This document shows, in pieces, positions 8,007 through 18,650 of a DNA stretch of 32,646 nucleotides. Source of the DNA: Gammaproteobacteria bacterium. Its GTDB lineage: Bacteria; Pseudomonadota; Gammaproteobacteria; Steroidobacterales; Steroidobacteraceae. The DNA lies in assembly GCA_005878095.1 (NCBI GenBank), contig VBNH01000056.1:1-32646 (forward strand). The letters run 5' to 3'. Position 1 is the stretch's first letter. Each line of letters begins with the position of its first letter. Position numbers and translations under genes: made by a program. The notes below the pieces were generated by a model that worked only from the letters and a program-made list of their open reading frames with translations, ran no database searches and was not told the origin of the DNA.

Positions 8007-8910
8007 CCAGCGGGTGTGCCGTATCGGGCCTGCCGGCAGTCGCATCGCGCTCGGCCTGCGCCGGCGAAAAGAACCCGGTCAACACGGCCGTCACGGCGAG
8101 CACCGCGCAGATGAGGACGTATTCCGCGGCCACCGAGCGCCGCAACCGCGGCAGCGCACCGGGCTCCCCGCGTGCCAGCGCGGGCGTGAGCCGCAGCCTG
8201 TTGAGTGCGGCGAGACCCATCAGTGCCGCGAACAGCAGCAGCTTGGCGCCGAGCAGCAGCCCATAGGGCGCCAGCAGCGCGGCGAAATCCGGCAGCAGCA
8301 CCGCCGCAATACCGGCGCCCGCGAGCGGGATCAGTGGCACGAGCCAGAGCGCGCCGGATGAGAACGCCTCGATCACGCGCGCCGCTTGCTCGCGCGGCTC
8401 CAGAGCGCACAGCTGCCGCAGCGGCCACAGTGAACCGAACCAGAACGCGGCGAGGATGAGGTGAACGAGCAGCAGCGGCGCGAGCAGCAGGCGGTGCGGA
8501 TCGACCGCGGTGTGCCCCGTCAACGCGAACGAGCTCAGTGCGGCGAGGCTGCCGGCGACACCCGCGCTCCTGGCGGCCAATCCAGCGTGCCGCAGCCCGA
8601 GCGCCACGGCCGCAACACCGGCTGCCCGCATCGCGAGCGCAGCACCGGTGGAGGAGCTCAATACCAGGCGGTGAAGGGACGCGTCGGCGATGCCGGCCCA
8701 CTCCCCCGCCAAGTGCACCGGCTCGAGAAGGTACTGCGCCCCGAGCGCCGCGAGCGCTCCCGCCGCCGCGCGCACGCCTGTGCGGCGGATCGCGGGCGCG
8801 GAGTGAGCGAGCCGCTGCCCAAAGGCCGCGCTGAAGAGCGCCGCGCCCGCCGCCTGGAACAGCAGCACGAGACTCGCGGCGCGCAACGCGACCCAGGCGA
8901 GCTCGGTCAT
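7990..8910 (-). CDS. CopD-domain membrane protein
   Basis: A 306-residue, very hydrophobic protein with about eight predicted membrane segments. The pattern resembles the CopD copper-resistance domain: ALTGHTAV near residue 145, then HLILAAFWFGSLWPL with His in a membrane helix, and a C-terminal segment ending in AVLTGFFSP. CopD proteins take part in copper uptake or resistance in the inner membrane. The partner CopC is not present nearby, so a copper role is inferred from family only. The ATG at 8910 is chosen because the product then begins with a membrane segment; the open frame continues upstream into the helicase gene. It starts 50 bp after the helicase stop and is probably cotranscribed with it. 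Confidence 0.75.
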   Translation of the reverse strand: MTELAWVALRAASLVLLFQAAGAALFSAAFGQRLAHSAPAIRRTGVRAAAGALAALGAQYLLEPVHLAGEWAGIADASLHRLVLSSSTGAALAMRAAGVAAVALGLRHAGLAARSAGVAGSLAALSSFALTGHTAVDPHRLLLAPLLLVHLILAAFWFGSLWPLRQLCALEPREQAARVIEAFSSGALWLVPLIPLAGAGIAAVLLPDFAALLAPYGLLLGAKLLLFAALMGLAALNRLRLTPALARGEPGALPRLRRSVAAEYVLICAVLAVTAVLTGFFSPAQAERDATAGRPDTAHPLARAHA

Positions 8911-8959
8911 CACACAGCCAGCAGGCAGCCGCTCCGGGACCGCACGGGTCTCATGCCGA

Positions 8960-10246
<1,287 letters not shown>

Positions 10247-10556
10247 AAAAGGAAAACCTCTGTTATCGAACTCGCCCGGCAGCGCTTTCGGCTGCGGCGG
10301 TCAGACGCGAGGCTTGGAGTTAATGGTAAATCGAAGTGCGGCGGTGAGGCACAGACTGCGAGCGAAACGGTGCTGACCGAGCACGGAAGGACGTTTGGCG
10401 CCGCGCACTGTACAGACTTTGTGCAGGCGCGTCCAATTTACCCGCCGGGCCTGTGAGGCGCGACCACGATTCGACACAAGACCTGCCCCCTCGCGCGTTG
10501 CGGGGCCCGTCCGGTTGGGACATCATCGCTTCAGGATGACACATGGATTTGGCACC
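10247..10556. other. 310-bp divergent intergenic region
   Basis: This stretch separates the helicase gene (leftward) from the first lipoprotein gene (rightward), so it must hold both promoters. I could not pick a convincing -35/-10 pair on either strand. A short in-frame extension upstream of the lipoprotein start (from 10395, or an ATG at 10536) is open but lacks signal-peptide character, so it is not taken as coding. Confidence 0.5.
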
Positions 10557-12329
10557 ATGAACCGCATACCCGTCGCACTGGCCGTCCCGGTCGCGGGCCT
10601 GTGCTGCGCGCTGGCCGGCTGCTCGACGCGCACGGACGTGTCGGTGACCGGCAACACCCCCGCGCAATACTCGCACGTGTGGATCACCGCACAGGAAGTG
10701 TGGTTCAACACCAGCTCGATTGCCGGTCCCGACGATGGCGGTTGGGTCAAGTTTCCCCTGTCGACCCCGGCCACGGTTGATCTGGTGACCGAATCGGGCG
10801 GCAACCTCGGCAGCCTCGTCACCGGACTGAAGCTGGCCCCCGGAACCTATTCGCAGATACGGCTTATCCCCGTGGATGCGGCCGCGGCCCTGACGAGCTC
10901 GGCGCAGACTCTCGGCGCGCTCTACAACGCGGAAGCGGACTACGTCGACAGCGCCAACACCACGCACCAGTTGCCGCTCGAGCTGCTCAATCCTGACCAG
11001 GGCATCGGCATCCCGGGCACGCTCAAGGTGCCGGTAGGAAACGTCGGCGCGGCGCTGTCGGCCACGACGGCCACCACCACGACGACGGGCACCACCACGA
11101 CCCCGACGACGCCCACGACACCGAACACCTCGCCGACCACGACGACGACCACGACATTCGCGATCACCTTCGATGGCACGCGCGACCTCACGCCGTTCAG
11201 CTACGCCGGCGCGACCACGTCCAACGCTATCCTCCTGAGTTCCCACGCCAGCGCCTTCGATCTGTCCGAGGTGGGCGGGATCCAGGGGCAGCTGACACTC
11301 ACCAACCTCACCGCGACGATTAACAGTGCGGCAGGCCTGCCAGCCATCCAGGTGAGCGCGCAGTCCCTGAGCGCCGACGGCACGCGCCACGTGGTGGTGA
11401 GCCGCGCACCGGTGCATGCGGACGGGAGCTTTCTCCTGTACCCGCTGGCGACGAGCTCCTCGAGCCCTGCCGACTACGACCTGGTCATTCATGGCCGGGG
11501 AATCGCGACCATCATCATCAAGTCGGTGCAGGTGACCCTCGCCAGCAGCAGCGCGTCCGGCACCACCAGCACCGGAACCGCTGCCAACTCGACCATCAAC
11601 GCCGTGTCGGTGGGCACGCTCATACCCCGCGCAGCCGGCTCCTACACGGCGAATGTCGGTACCGCGACCGGTGCCGCGCTGCCCGCCGGCGCACAGGTCG
11701 GCTTCTACCAGACGCTGGCGACTGCAGGCGAGGTTCCCTATGTCATCGAAGCGAGCCCCATCGATCCCTTCAACGAGACGCTGGCCAACGCGCAGGCGCT
11801 ATCCACCGGTACGCTCGATTCGGGCACCTACTCCACGAGCGGTGCGTCGGTAACCCTGGTCAGCGCCGCACCCAAGGAGGGCGCAGGACACTACCGGGTC
11901 GCAGCGAGTGCGCCCTCGTTCACTGACGGAGCCCTCACGACCACCGTGTCGGCGCCACCGGCGGGAACGACCACGCCGGTCGCGGTCACCGTGCCGGCTC
12001 TGGCGCTCGCCCCGGGCACCACCGCCGGCTCGATTTCCGCGTCCGTCACCCAGGCGACGGCGGGCAAATACGATCACGGCGAATTGCTCGTGACCCATGA
12101 CGGCACGCTCATCGCCACGACACCGCTGGATGCCGCGCTCGCCCAGGGCGCGGGCGCAACCCTCACCGTCAGCGGCCTGCCCGCCGGCACCGCGGCGGCT
12201 CTTTATTACGTCGCGGTGCGCGCCTGGAACTCGCGCGACGCGTCCGGGACCCTGCAGCGCCAGTCGTATCCCACCGCGATCGATCTGAGCGGCAGCACGA
12301 CGGGCGCTGCGCAGCTGACGATCAACTGA
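10557..12329 (+). CDS. Large lipoprotein with DUF4382-like N-terminal domain and Thr-rich linker
   Basis: A 590-residue predicted lipoprotein. The signal peptide ends in the lipobox LAGC, with Cys22 as the lipid anchor, which fixes the start at 10557. Residues about 30-165 resemble DUF4382 (VWITAQEVWFNTS, GWVKFPL, TVDLVTE, LKLAPGTYSQIRL), a domain of bacterial surface lipoproteins with unknown function. A linker of almost only Thr with a few Pro, Gly and Ala (about 171-200) joins it to a long region of Ser/Thr/Ala-rich beta-type sequence. The C-terminal part has immunoglobulin-like pieces such as LPAGTAAALYYVAVRAWNS. A second lipoprotein of similar size follows 142 bp downstream. The pair is probably envelope-anchored. 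Function is unknown. Confidence 0.85.
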   Translation: MNRIPVALAVPVAGLCCALAGCSTRTDVSVTGNTPAQYSHVWITAQEVWFNTSSIAGPDDGGWVKFPLSTPATVDLVTESGGNLGSLVTGLKLAPGTYSQIRLIPVDAAAALTSSAQTLGALYNAEADYVDSANTTHQLPLELLNPDQGIGIPGTLKVPVGNVGAALSATTATTTTTGTTTTPTTPTTPNTSPTTTTTTTFAITFDGTRDLTPFSYAGATTSNAILLSSHASAFDLSEVGGIQGQLTLTNLTATINSAAGLPAIQVSAQSLSADGTRHVVVSRAPVHADGSFLLYPLATSSSSPADYDLVIHGRGIATIIIKSVQVTLASSSASGTTSTGTAANSTINAVSVGTLIPRAAGSYTANVGTATGAALPAGAQVGFYQTLATAGEVPYVIEASPIDPFNETLANAQALSTGTLDSGTYSTSGASVTLVSAAPKEGAGHYRVAASAPSFTDGALTTTVSAPPAGTTTPVAVTVPALALAPGTTAGSISASVTQATAGKYDHGELLVTHDGTLIATTPLDAALAQGAGATLTVSGLPAGTAAALYYVAVRAWNSRDASGTLQRQSYPTAIDLSGSTTGAAQLTIN

Positions 12330-12471
12330 GATCGGCGCGAAACCGGTAAACTGGCCCGCTTTCCGGACCGGGCAACCAAGTCACTTGTAATTGTGGGGAA
12401 AGGGTTTGCCGGTCTGTGCCTCTAAGCGACGGTGCCGAGAGCGCCCGCGCCCATCGGATCGAAGGGGATAG

Positions 12472-14394
12472 ATGATGACCGTCGTTTGCACCCGCGGCAG
12501 CCGCTGCTCTGCGCGAACCCTGGCCGCCCTCGCGCTGGGATTCACCGCCCCGCTTGCCGGCTGCGGCAACAGTACCAGCCTCACGCTGGGCACGCCGGTC
12601 ATCACCCTTTCACATACCGGCAGTGACTTTGCCGCTTACCGAGTGGCGATCGATTCGATCACCCTCACCGACAGCCACGGCGCGATCGTGCCTCTGATTG
12701 CGCAGCAGACGACGTCCGAGAGCGTCGATCTCGCCACCCCCACCGACCTGACGGAGCTGCTCGGAGCGCCGGCCCTACCGGCCGCAACGTACAAGTCCGC
12801 CACGCTCACTCTCGATTACACCAGCGCGAGCATCTGGGTGAACGTCAACGGGCAGGCGGTCGCCGCGACTCCCGTGAGCAGCACCGGGACCGCGCTGACC
12901 ACCGCCACCCTCACCATCACCTTCGATCCCAATCATCCGCTGGTGATCGCCCACGGCGCATCGACGCACCTGGCGATTGCTTTCGACCTCGCCGCATCGA
13001 ATTCCATCAACACCGCGACCACACCGCCCACGGTGACCGTGCGACCGTTCGTGGTGATGACACCGGCGCCGGCCGATGCCACCGTCATCCGTGTACGGGG
13101 CCCGCTCGTCACGGTGCAGAGCGCCTCGAGCGACTACGTCATCAACGTGAGACCCTTGACGGACCTGCAGACGACCCCTTACGGCGCCGTCACCGTGAGC
13201 ACCGACGCGCAGACTTACTTCAACATCAATGGTGTCGCCTACACCGGAGCGGCGGGACTTGCGGCCATGGCATCGCTGACGGAAAACACGGCCACCGCCG
13301 CCTACGGAACGCTCGGGGATCTGTCCGGCATCACGCCCGGCTTCCACGCCACCGCGGTGTATGCCGGCACCGGCCTCGAGAGTCCCGCCGCCGACCACAT
13401 CAGCGGCGTGGTCGGCGCCCGCAGCGGCAACACCCTGACAGTGCACGGCGCAACCTTCCTCACTCCCGGCATCTCCAGCTACACCGCGAGCTACGCGAAC
13501 AACGCCACGGTCACCGTCGGCAGCGCGACCGTCGTCAGCGAGGACGGGGTGGCCGCGAGCGGTCTGACTCCCGCGGCCATCTCGGTCGGCCAGCAACTGG
13601 TTGTGTCCGGCCTGGGCAGCGTCGACAGCGCGGGCAACATCAGCCTGGACGCCACGGCTTGCAGCTCGGCACCACCGTGCCAGGTGCGCCTGATCCCGAC
13701 CCGCCTCTGGGGCACGCTCAACTCCGCGACCCCCGGCAGCGCCCTGCTCGATGTCCTGACGCTCGGCAACTTCGCACCCGCCGATTTCAACTTCGCCGGC
13801 ACCGGCGCCGCCGGGCAGGACGCCAACCCGAGCGCTTACGCACTGAACACCGGCTCGCTCGATGAGAGCGCCATCGCTGCGGGCACGCTGCTGCAGGTCG
13901 ACGGCATCGTCAATGCGTTCGGTTCCGCGCCTCCGGACTTCACCGCGACCGCCATCACCGCCGGCACCGCGACCGAGCAGCGCCTGGTGGTTGAATGGAT
14001 CAACGGCGCCGGTGCGACCGCGCCCTTTATTAGCGCCAGCAGCTCCGGCCTGGTCGTGAAACTGAGCAACGCCGCTCTCGGAACCATCCACGAGATTCGC
14101 ACTGGACCCGCTGGACCCGCGAACACCGGGCCGGGGGTGCGGGATCTGACGTTGCTCCCCACGAGTCCGCCTTTCACCATCGTGGGCGCGGCCCAGGCTG
14201 ATCTGCGGCTCGCGATCGGCAGCGCCAGCCTCAGCACCGGGGTGTCGGTGTTCAACAGCATCGGCGGCTTTGCCACCGCGCTGTCCGCGACCTTCAAGGG
14301 CACCAACAAGATCTACCGGCTGGTCGCGGTCGGGCAATACAATAACGGCGCCAACACCTTCGTCGCCTCGCGCATCAGCGTGGCCCTGATGTAG
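12472..14394 (+). CDS. Second large lipoprotein of unknown function
   Basis: A 640-residue predicted lipoprotein with lipobox LAGC (Cys31), following a basic n-region and hydrophobic segment. AAGGGG at 12462-12467 precedes two adjacent ATG codons (12472 and 12475); either may be used. The N-terminal region (about 40-200: FAAYRVAIDSITLTDSHG, LPAATYKSATLTLDYT, HLAIAFDLAAS) has the same outline as the DUF4382-like domain of the previous protein, which suggests a common origin. The middle has repeated beta-rich units with short motifs such as SGVVGARSGNTLTVHGA, reminiscent of DUF5666-type repeats. It is rich in Ala, Thr, Ser and Gly with few Lys. Location is probably the outer membrane or cell surface. 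Function is not recognised. Confidence 0.85.
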   Translation: MMTVVCTRGSRCSARTLAALALGFTAPLAGCGNSTSLTLGTPVITLSHTGSDFAAYRVAIDSITLTDSHGAIVPLIAQQTTSESVDLATPTDLTELLGAPALPAATYKSATLTLDYTSASIWVNVNGQAVAATPVSSTGTALTTATLTITFDPNHPLVIAHGASTHLAIAFDLAASNSINTATTPPTVTVRPFVVMTPAPADATVIRVRGPLVTVQSASSDYVINVRPLTDLQTTPYGAVTVSTDAQTYFNINGVAYTGAAGLAAMASLTENTATAAYGTLGDLSGITPGFHATAVYAGTGLESPAADHISGVVGARSGNTLTVHGATFLTPGISSYTASYANNATVTVGSATVVSEDGVAASGLTPAAISVGQQLVVSGLGSVDSAGNISLDATACSSAPPCQVRLIPTRLWGTLNSATPGSALLDVLTLGNFAPADFNFAGTGAAGQDANPSAYALNTGSLDESAIAAGTLLQVDGIVNAFGSAPPDFTATAITAGTATEQRLVVEWINGAGATAPFISASSSGLVVKLSNAALGTIHEIRTGPAGPANTGPGVRDLTLLPTSPPFTIVGAAQADLRLAIGSASLSTGVSVFNSIGGFATALSATFKGTNKIYRLVAVGQYNNGANTFVASRISVALM

Positions 14395-14425
14395 CCGGCG
14401 CCGGGAGGGCCGCAGGAGACCGCGC

Positions 14426-15604
14426 ATGCCCTGGAAGCGGCGCCCGTTCGGCAGCCATCAGCTGTCGCGCGCGCTCAACATCGCCGACCTGCGCGAGATT
14501 GCCCGGCGCCGCGTGCCGGGCTTCGCGTTCGAGTACGTCGAGGGCGGGGCGGAGGACGAGGTGACGCTGCGCGCCAACCGCGAAGCCCTGGAGCGTTTGC
14601 GGCTGATTCCCCAGACCCTGGTCGACACCACCGCGCGCCATCAGCGCACGGCGATTCTCGGGCGGCCCGCCAGCTCGCCACTCGTCATCGCCCCGACCGG
14701 CCTGAACGGCATGCTGGAGCCGCAAGGTGACCTGGCGCTTGCGCGGGCGGCGACCCGGCTCGGCGTGCCGTTCACCTTGAGCACCATGTCGACGACCCGT
14801 CTGGAGGAGGTCGCCAGCCGTGCCGGGGGGCGCCTGTGGATGCAGCTGTACGTGCTGAAAGACCGTGCCATCGCGCGCGACATCATGCAGCGCGCCGCGG
14901 CGGCGGGTTACGAGGCGCTGGTGTTCACAACCGACGCCAACGTGTTCGGCAACCGTGAATGGGACCAGCGCAGCTATCGCGCCCCCGGCAAACCCACTCT
15001 CCGCACCGCGCTCGACGTACTGCGGCACCCGCGTTGGCTCTTCGAGGTTCTCGGCCGCCACGGCATGCCGCGCTTTCGCAATCTCGAGGCCTTCCTGCCC
15101 CCATCCGCTGCCACCGCGCTCGGCGGCAGCACGGTGATTCCACCGCTGTTCGATGCGACCATCAGCTGGGATGACATCACCTGGATCCGCCAGCTGTGGC
15201 GCGGCCGGCTCCTCATCAAGGGAGTGCTGAGCGTGGCGGATGCCGAGCACGCCGCGGCACTGGGCTGCGATGGCATCGTGCTGAGCAATCACGGCGGGCG
15301 GCAGCTCGACTCCTGTGTCGCACCGATCGAGGTGCTGCCGCAGATCGTGCGCGCACTCGGCGCGCGCCTCCCGATTCTCATCGACAGCGGCTTCCGCCGT
15401 GGTACCGACATCGTCAAGGCGCTCGCGCTGGGTGCCCAGGCGGTCATGATCGGCCGCGCCGCACTCTACGGCCTGGCCGCGGGGGGCGAGCCGGGTGTCG
15501 AGCGTGCGCTGAGCATCCTGAGCGGCGAAATCCACCGGGTGCTCGGTCAGCTCGGCTGCAATTCCATCGCCGAGCTCGGCCCGCAGCACGTGCGTGGGGC
15601 CTGA
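14426..15604 (+). CDS. FMN-dependent alpha-hydroxy-acid dehydrogenase (LldD/MdlB family)
   Basis: A 392-residue TIM-barrel flavoenzyme with family signatures: FEYVEGGAEDE (about 32-42), IAPTGLNGM, TLSTMST, MQLYVLKDR, VFTTDANVFGNREWDQR (about 171-187), LIKGVLS with the FMN-contacting Lys, SNHGGRQLDS with the catalytic His, and DSGFRRGTDIVKALALGA for phosphate binding. It oxidises a 2-hydroxy acid to the 2-oxo acid and passes electrons onward. The FGNREWD segment recalls mandelate dehydrogenase MdlB, but L-lactate or another 2-hydroxy acid is equally possible. AGGAG at 14414-14418 precedes the ATG at 14426. It begins 31 bp after the lipoprotein gene and converges on the alpha/beta hydrolase gene. 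No lactate permease or mandelate genes are nearby. Confidence 0.92.
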   Translation: MPWKRRPFGSHQLSRALNIADLREIARRRVPGFAFEYVEGGAEDEVTLRANREALERLRLIPQTLVDTTARHQRTAILGRPASSPLVIAPTGLNGMLEPQGDLALARAATRLGVPFTLSTMSTTRLEEVASRAGGRLWMQLYVLKDRAIARDIMQRAAAAGYEALVFTTDANVFGNREWDQRSYRAPGKPTLRTALDVLRHPRWLFEVLGRHGMPRFRNLEAFLPPSAATALGGSTVIPPLFDATISWDDITWIRQLWRGRLLIKGVLSVADAEHAAALGCDGIVLSNHGGRQLDSCVAPIEVLPQIVRALGARLPILIDSGFRRGTDIVKALALGAQAVMIGRAALYGLAAGGEPGVERALSILSGEIHRVLGQLGCNSIAELGPQHVRGA

Positions 15605-15625
15605 GCCGCAGCCGGTTGGCGCGGC

Positions 15626-16714
15626 TTAGCGTTCCGGGGACTGCAGCAACTCCTCGAGATCCTGCTTCCATAGCGCTGCATAGGTGTGCGAGCCATGCCC
15701 ATGGGTGCGCTCGCTGAACGGTATCACGAGCGCGCGGCCGTGCGGCACGCGCTTGATCTCGCGCTCGAGGATCTGCAGCTCGGGGGGATTGATGAGGTCG
15801 TCCGCCGAGTTGATCGCAAGCAGCGGCGCCTCGATCCTCCCCAGCGCCGGCCCGGGGTCATAGTCGCGCGACGCATCCAGGGCGTACAGGAGGTCGTTGG
15901 CGTCGTCCGTCTTCATACGGTCGTTCACGTAACTGTCGATCACCTCGTCTGCCTGCGCGCGCGTCGGCGCTTCCTGGTGTCGCAGGACCGGGTTGCTGCT
16001 CACGAGCCACAGCATCTCGATCGCCGTCCTGAGCGAGGGCGGTTGCGTGCGGTACTCCCCGCCCAGCCAGGCTGGATCGTTGCGAATCGCGTCGATGATC
16101 AGCCGCCGCCAGATGCGGTTACGGCCGGACACCTGCGTTGGCAGGCTGGCGAGCGGCATCAGCGCGTCCATGAACTGCGGGTGCAGCTCACCCCAGAGCC
16201 ACGTATGCATGCCGCCCATGGACGTGCCCATCACCAGGCGGGCGTGATTCACGTGCAGGCCCTGCGCCAGCAGCCGGAACTCCGCCTCGACCATGTCGCG
16301 ATAGCCGTAGTGCGGAAAGCGTGCGTGCAGTCCATCGCTCGGCTTGCTGGACTTGCCGTGACCGATGCCGTCGGGAAGCACGATGAAGTAGCGCGCAGCA
16401 TCGAGCGGCTGTCCCGCTCCGAACAGCTCGCCGGCGAATTCGGCTCTCACCAGACTCGCACCGCTGCCGCCGGTGCCGTGCAGGATGAGGACGGCGTTGC
16501 GCACCACGCCGCGCGCATCCGCGCGGGACGCGCCGAAGGTGCGGTAATGGATCCGCAACTCCGGCAGCGACTCACCGGAGGCGAACCTGAAGTCCCTGAT
16601 GAGGAAGTCACCCTCTGCCGGCGGCGGATAGTCCGCCGCGGCGCCGCCCGCAGCCAGCAGCAGCCCCACCAGACTCGCCCCGATGCGCCCCGCGAGGCGC
16701 CCGCGCTGTCTCAT
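15626..16714 (-). CDS. Exported alpha/beta hydrolase of the homoserine acetyltransferase (MetX) fold
   Basis: A 362-residue protein with an N-terminal signal peptide (about 1-27, ending AAADY). The hydrolase core shows VLILHGTGGSG (oxyanion region), LPDGIGHGKSS, the nucleophile elbow MGTSMGGMHTWLW, a late Asp in INSADDLINPP, and a C-terminal His in ERTHGHGSHTY. Such sequences are often named homoserine O-acetyltransferase-like, but the signal peptide argues against a role in methionine synthesis; an exported esterase is more likely. The ATG at 16714 overlaps the stop of the DUF885 gene (ATGA), so the two are translationally coupled and both products are predicted to be exported. The longer open frame up to 16888 lies inside the DUF885 gene and is rejected. 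Confidence 0.87.
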   Translation of the reverse strand: MRQRGRLAGRIGASLVGLLLAAGGAAADYPPPAEGDFLIRDFRFASGESLPELRIHYRTFGASRADARGVVRNAVLILHGTGGSGASLVRAEFAGELFGAGQPLDAARYFIVLPDGIGHGKSSKPSDGLHARFPHYGYRDMVEAEFRLLAQGLHVNHARLVMGTSMGGMHTWLWGELHPQFMDALMPLASLPTQVSGRNRIWRRLIIDAIRNDPAWLGGEYRTQPPSLRTAIEMLWLVSSNPVLRHQEAPTRAQADEVIDSYVNDRMKTDDANDLLYALDASRDYDPGPALGRIEAPLLAINSADDLINPPELQILEREIKRVPHGRALVIPFSERTHGHGSHTYAALWKQDLEELLQSPER

Positions 16715-18546
16715 ACCCTGAGACTCTTCAGCCAGTCCTCGATCACGCGCTCGAGCACCGACAGCGGCATCGGCGCTGCGGTGAGCCCCACATCGTGGAA
16801 GTCGCGGATGTCGAACTTCGCGCCGAGGCGGCGTTGCGCCTCCGCGCGCAGCGTCAGCCAGCGGGTGTGTCCGACCTTGTAGCTGCATGCCTGCCCGGGC
16901 CAGGTGCAGTAGCGCTCGACTTCCGTCGTCATGGCCGTGCCATTCTCACCGGTGGTCGAAACCATGTAGTCGATCGCGCGCTCACGGCTCCAGCCCTTCG
17001 CATGCAGCCCGGTATCGACCACGCAGCGCGCGGCGCGGAACAGCAGCGACTGCAACAGACCCAGCCGGCCGAGCGGGTCGGACTCATACAGCCCCATCTC
17101 ATCGCACAGCTGCTCGGCATACAGCGCCCAGCCTTCGGTGTTCGCGGAGAAACCGCCGCCCGCCTTGCGGATCAACGGCAGCGACGGCATCTCCAGCACC
17201 AGCGCCAACTGAAAGTGATGTCCGGGCTCGGACTCGTGATACACCAGCGTAGGCAGCTTCCAGCGTGACCATTCGCTGGTGTCGCGCAGATTGATGTAGA
17301 AGGCGCCCGGGCGCGATGCGTCGAGCGCCGGAATCTGGTAGTAGCCGCCCGGCGCCCCGGCCTCCGTGTAGGCCGGCACCCGGCGGATTTCCACGGCCAT
17401 CTTGGGCCGGATGTGGAAATACTTCGGCAGATGCGGCTGCAGCGCGGTAATGAGCCCGTTGCAGTAATCGAGGATCTGCTGCCGGCCGGTATCGGTGTCG
17501 GGGTAGAGGTAGCGCGGGTCCCTGGCAAGCCCGTGCATGCGTTCGGACACCGTTCCACTCTTCTTCCCCTGCGCGCGCAACAGGGTATTCATGCGCGCGT
17601 CGAGCTCCTTCGCCTGCTCGAGCCCGAGGCGGTGCACCTCGTCCGCACTCAGAGCGGTGGTCGTGCCCTGGCGCAAGGCGACCTGGTACAGCGCTTCCCC
17701 CTGTGGCAGGCGGCCGACGCCTGCCTCATGCGCGGCGCCGGGGCGCAGCTCACCGAGGGCCTGCATCTGCCGGTCAAGCGCAGGATAGACTTCCGCGGCG
17801 ACGATGCGTGCGGCATCCGTGCCGTAGCTACCCTGCAAGCCGAGCTTCTGCGTGCGCTTTGCGATCGAGGTCGTGAGGATCGAGTCAGCCGGCGCCGTGC
17901 TGCGCAAGGTGCGCATCTGTTCTAGCGCGCGCTCGATGAGAAAGTCCGGCGGCGCAACCTTCAGTCCCGCATCGTGCCGCACGCGCTCGGTCTCCTGATC
18001 GAGCACCGTCGCGAAGGCGCGCAGGCGTGCGAGGTAGGCGTCCGCGTCTTCCTGGTTCTCGATCCGATGCTGCCGGTCGAGAAAAGTCGGAACGCTCTGG
18101 TAGGCGCCGGTGAGCTGGCTGACCACGTAGGGACGCACCCCATCGCCGTACTCGAAGGGCTCGGTACGGGCGATCGTCTCCATCTGGAACTCGACCGTGT
18201 CGTAGTTGGCCAGATCCGCCCCGGAAAGCGTGCTGCGGTCGAAGGCTCTCAGGCGCTTGAGCCGGGAGGCGTTGTCCTGCTTGGACTCGCGCACCCATTG
18301 CAGCGAGGCCTCGGTGAGCTTTGACCTGGCCCACGCGTACTTGCCCTTGTCGAGCCCGAGGACAGTGAGCTGATCGGGATTTTTCGTCAGCCGCTCGTCC
18401 ATGAAGACATCGAACAGCGCACCCAGGCGCTCGCTGACCTCGCTCGCGGGCGGCGCCGCGGCGAGGGCCGCCCGCCGCAGCGTCGAGGCGACGCACGCCG
18501 CGACCAGCGAACCGACGACGGTGACAAACTGCCGACGATCGATCAC
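16711..18546 (-). CDS. Tat-exported DUF885-family protein (putative metallopeptidase)
   Basis: A 611-residue protein matching DUF885. The motif VYHESEPGHHFQ with the family's HExxPGHH core, and the later FSANTEGWALYAEQL, whose Glu could complete a metal site, point to zinc peptidase-like activity not yet defined for most members. The start chosen is the GTG at 18546, which has GGAGGAGGG immediately upstream and places DRRQFVTVVGS, a twin-arginine signal, at the very N-terminus. The open frame up to 18654 would put 36 unrelated residues before it. Downstream, its stop overlaps the start of the MetX-fold hydrolase. A shared task in periplasmic peptide or ester hydrolysis is inferred only from this coupling. 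Confidence 0.88.
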   Translation of the reverse strand: MIDRRQFVTVVGSLVAACVASTLRRAALAAAPPASEVSERLGALFDVFMDERLTKNPDQLTVLGLDKGKYAWARSKLTEASLQWVRESKQDNASRLKRLRAFDRSTLSGADLANYDTVEFQMETIARTEPFEYGDGVRPYVVSQLTGAYQSVPTFLDRQHRIENQEDADAYLARLRAFATVLDQETERVRHDAGLKVAPPDFLIERALEQMRTLRSTAPADSILTTSIAKRTQKLGLQGSYGTDAARIVAAEVYPALDRQMQALGELRPGAAHEAGVGRLPQGEALYQVALRQGTTTALSADEVHRLGLEQAKELDARMNTLLRAQGKKSGTVSERMHGLARDPRYLYPDTDTGRQQILDYCNGLITALQPHLPKYFHIRPKMAVEIRRVPAYTEAGAPGGYYQIPALDASRPGAFYINLRDTSEWSRWKLPTLVYHESEPGHHFQLALVLEMPSLPLIRKAGGGFSANTEGWALYAEQLCDEMGLYESDPLGRLGLLQSLLFRAARCVVDTGLHAKGWSRERAIDYMVSTTGENGTAMTTEVERYCTWPGQACSYKVGHTRWLTLRAEAQRRLGAKFDIRDFHDVGLTAAPMPLSVLERVIEDWLKSLRV

Positions 18547-18650
18547 GCGACCCTCCTCCGTGTGGGCACGCATCCGGCGCCCGCCCGCGTTCGCGCGGCG
18601 CGGCGCCGGTTCACCAGTGAGCAGCCAGCCGACGGGCTGGCCGCGCGGGC

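Noticed and set aside
11071-11160. Thr-codon run as a possible CRISPR or DNA repeat array
   Set aside because: It is an in-frame, degenerate ACC/ACG run encoding a Thr-rich linker, with no spacer-repeat pattern.
10320-11492. 390-codon minus-strand frame opposite the first lipoprotein
   Set aside because: Arg/Gly-rich shadow of the lipoprotein gene, with no family resemblance.
12775-14427. 550-codon minus-strand frame opposite the second lipoprotein
   Set aside because: High-GC shadow frame; the plus strand has the lipobox, ribosome binding site and coherent beta-rich sequence.
16715-16888. N-terminal extension of the MetX-fold hydrolase
   Set aside because: It lies inside the DUF885 gene and would bury the signal peptide; the ATGA overlap at 16711-16714 gives the natural start.
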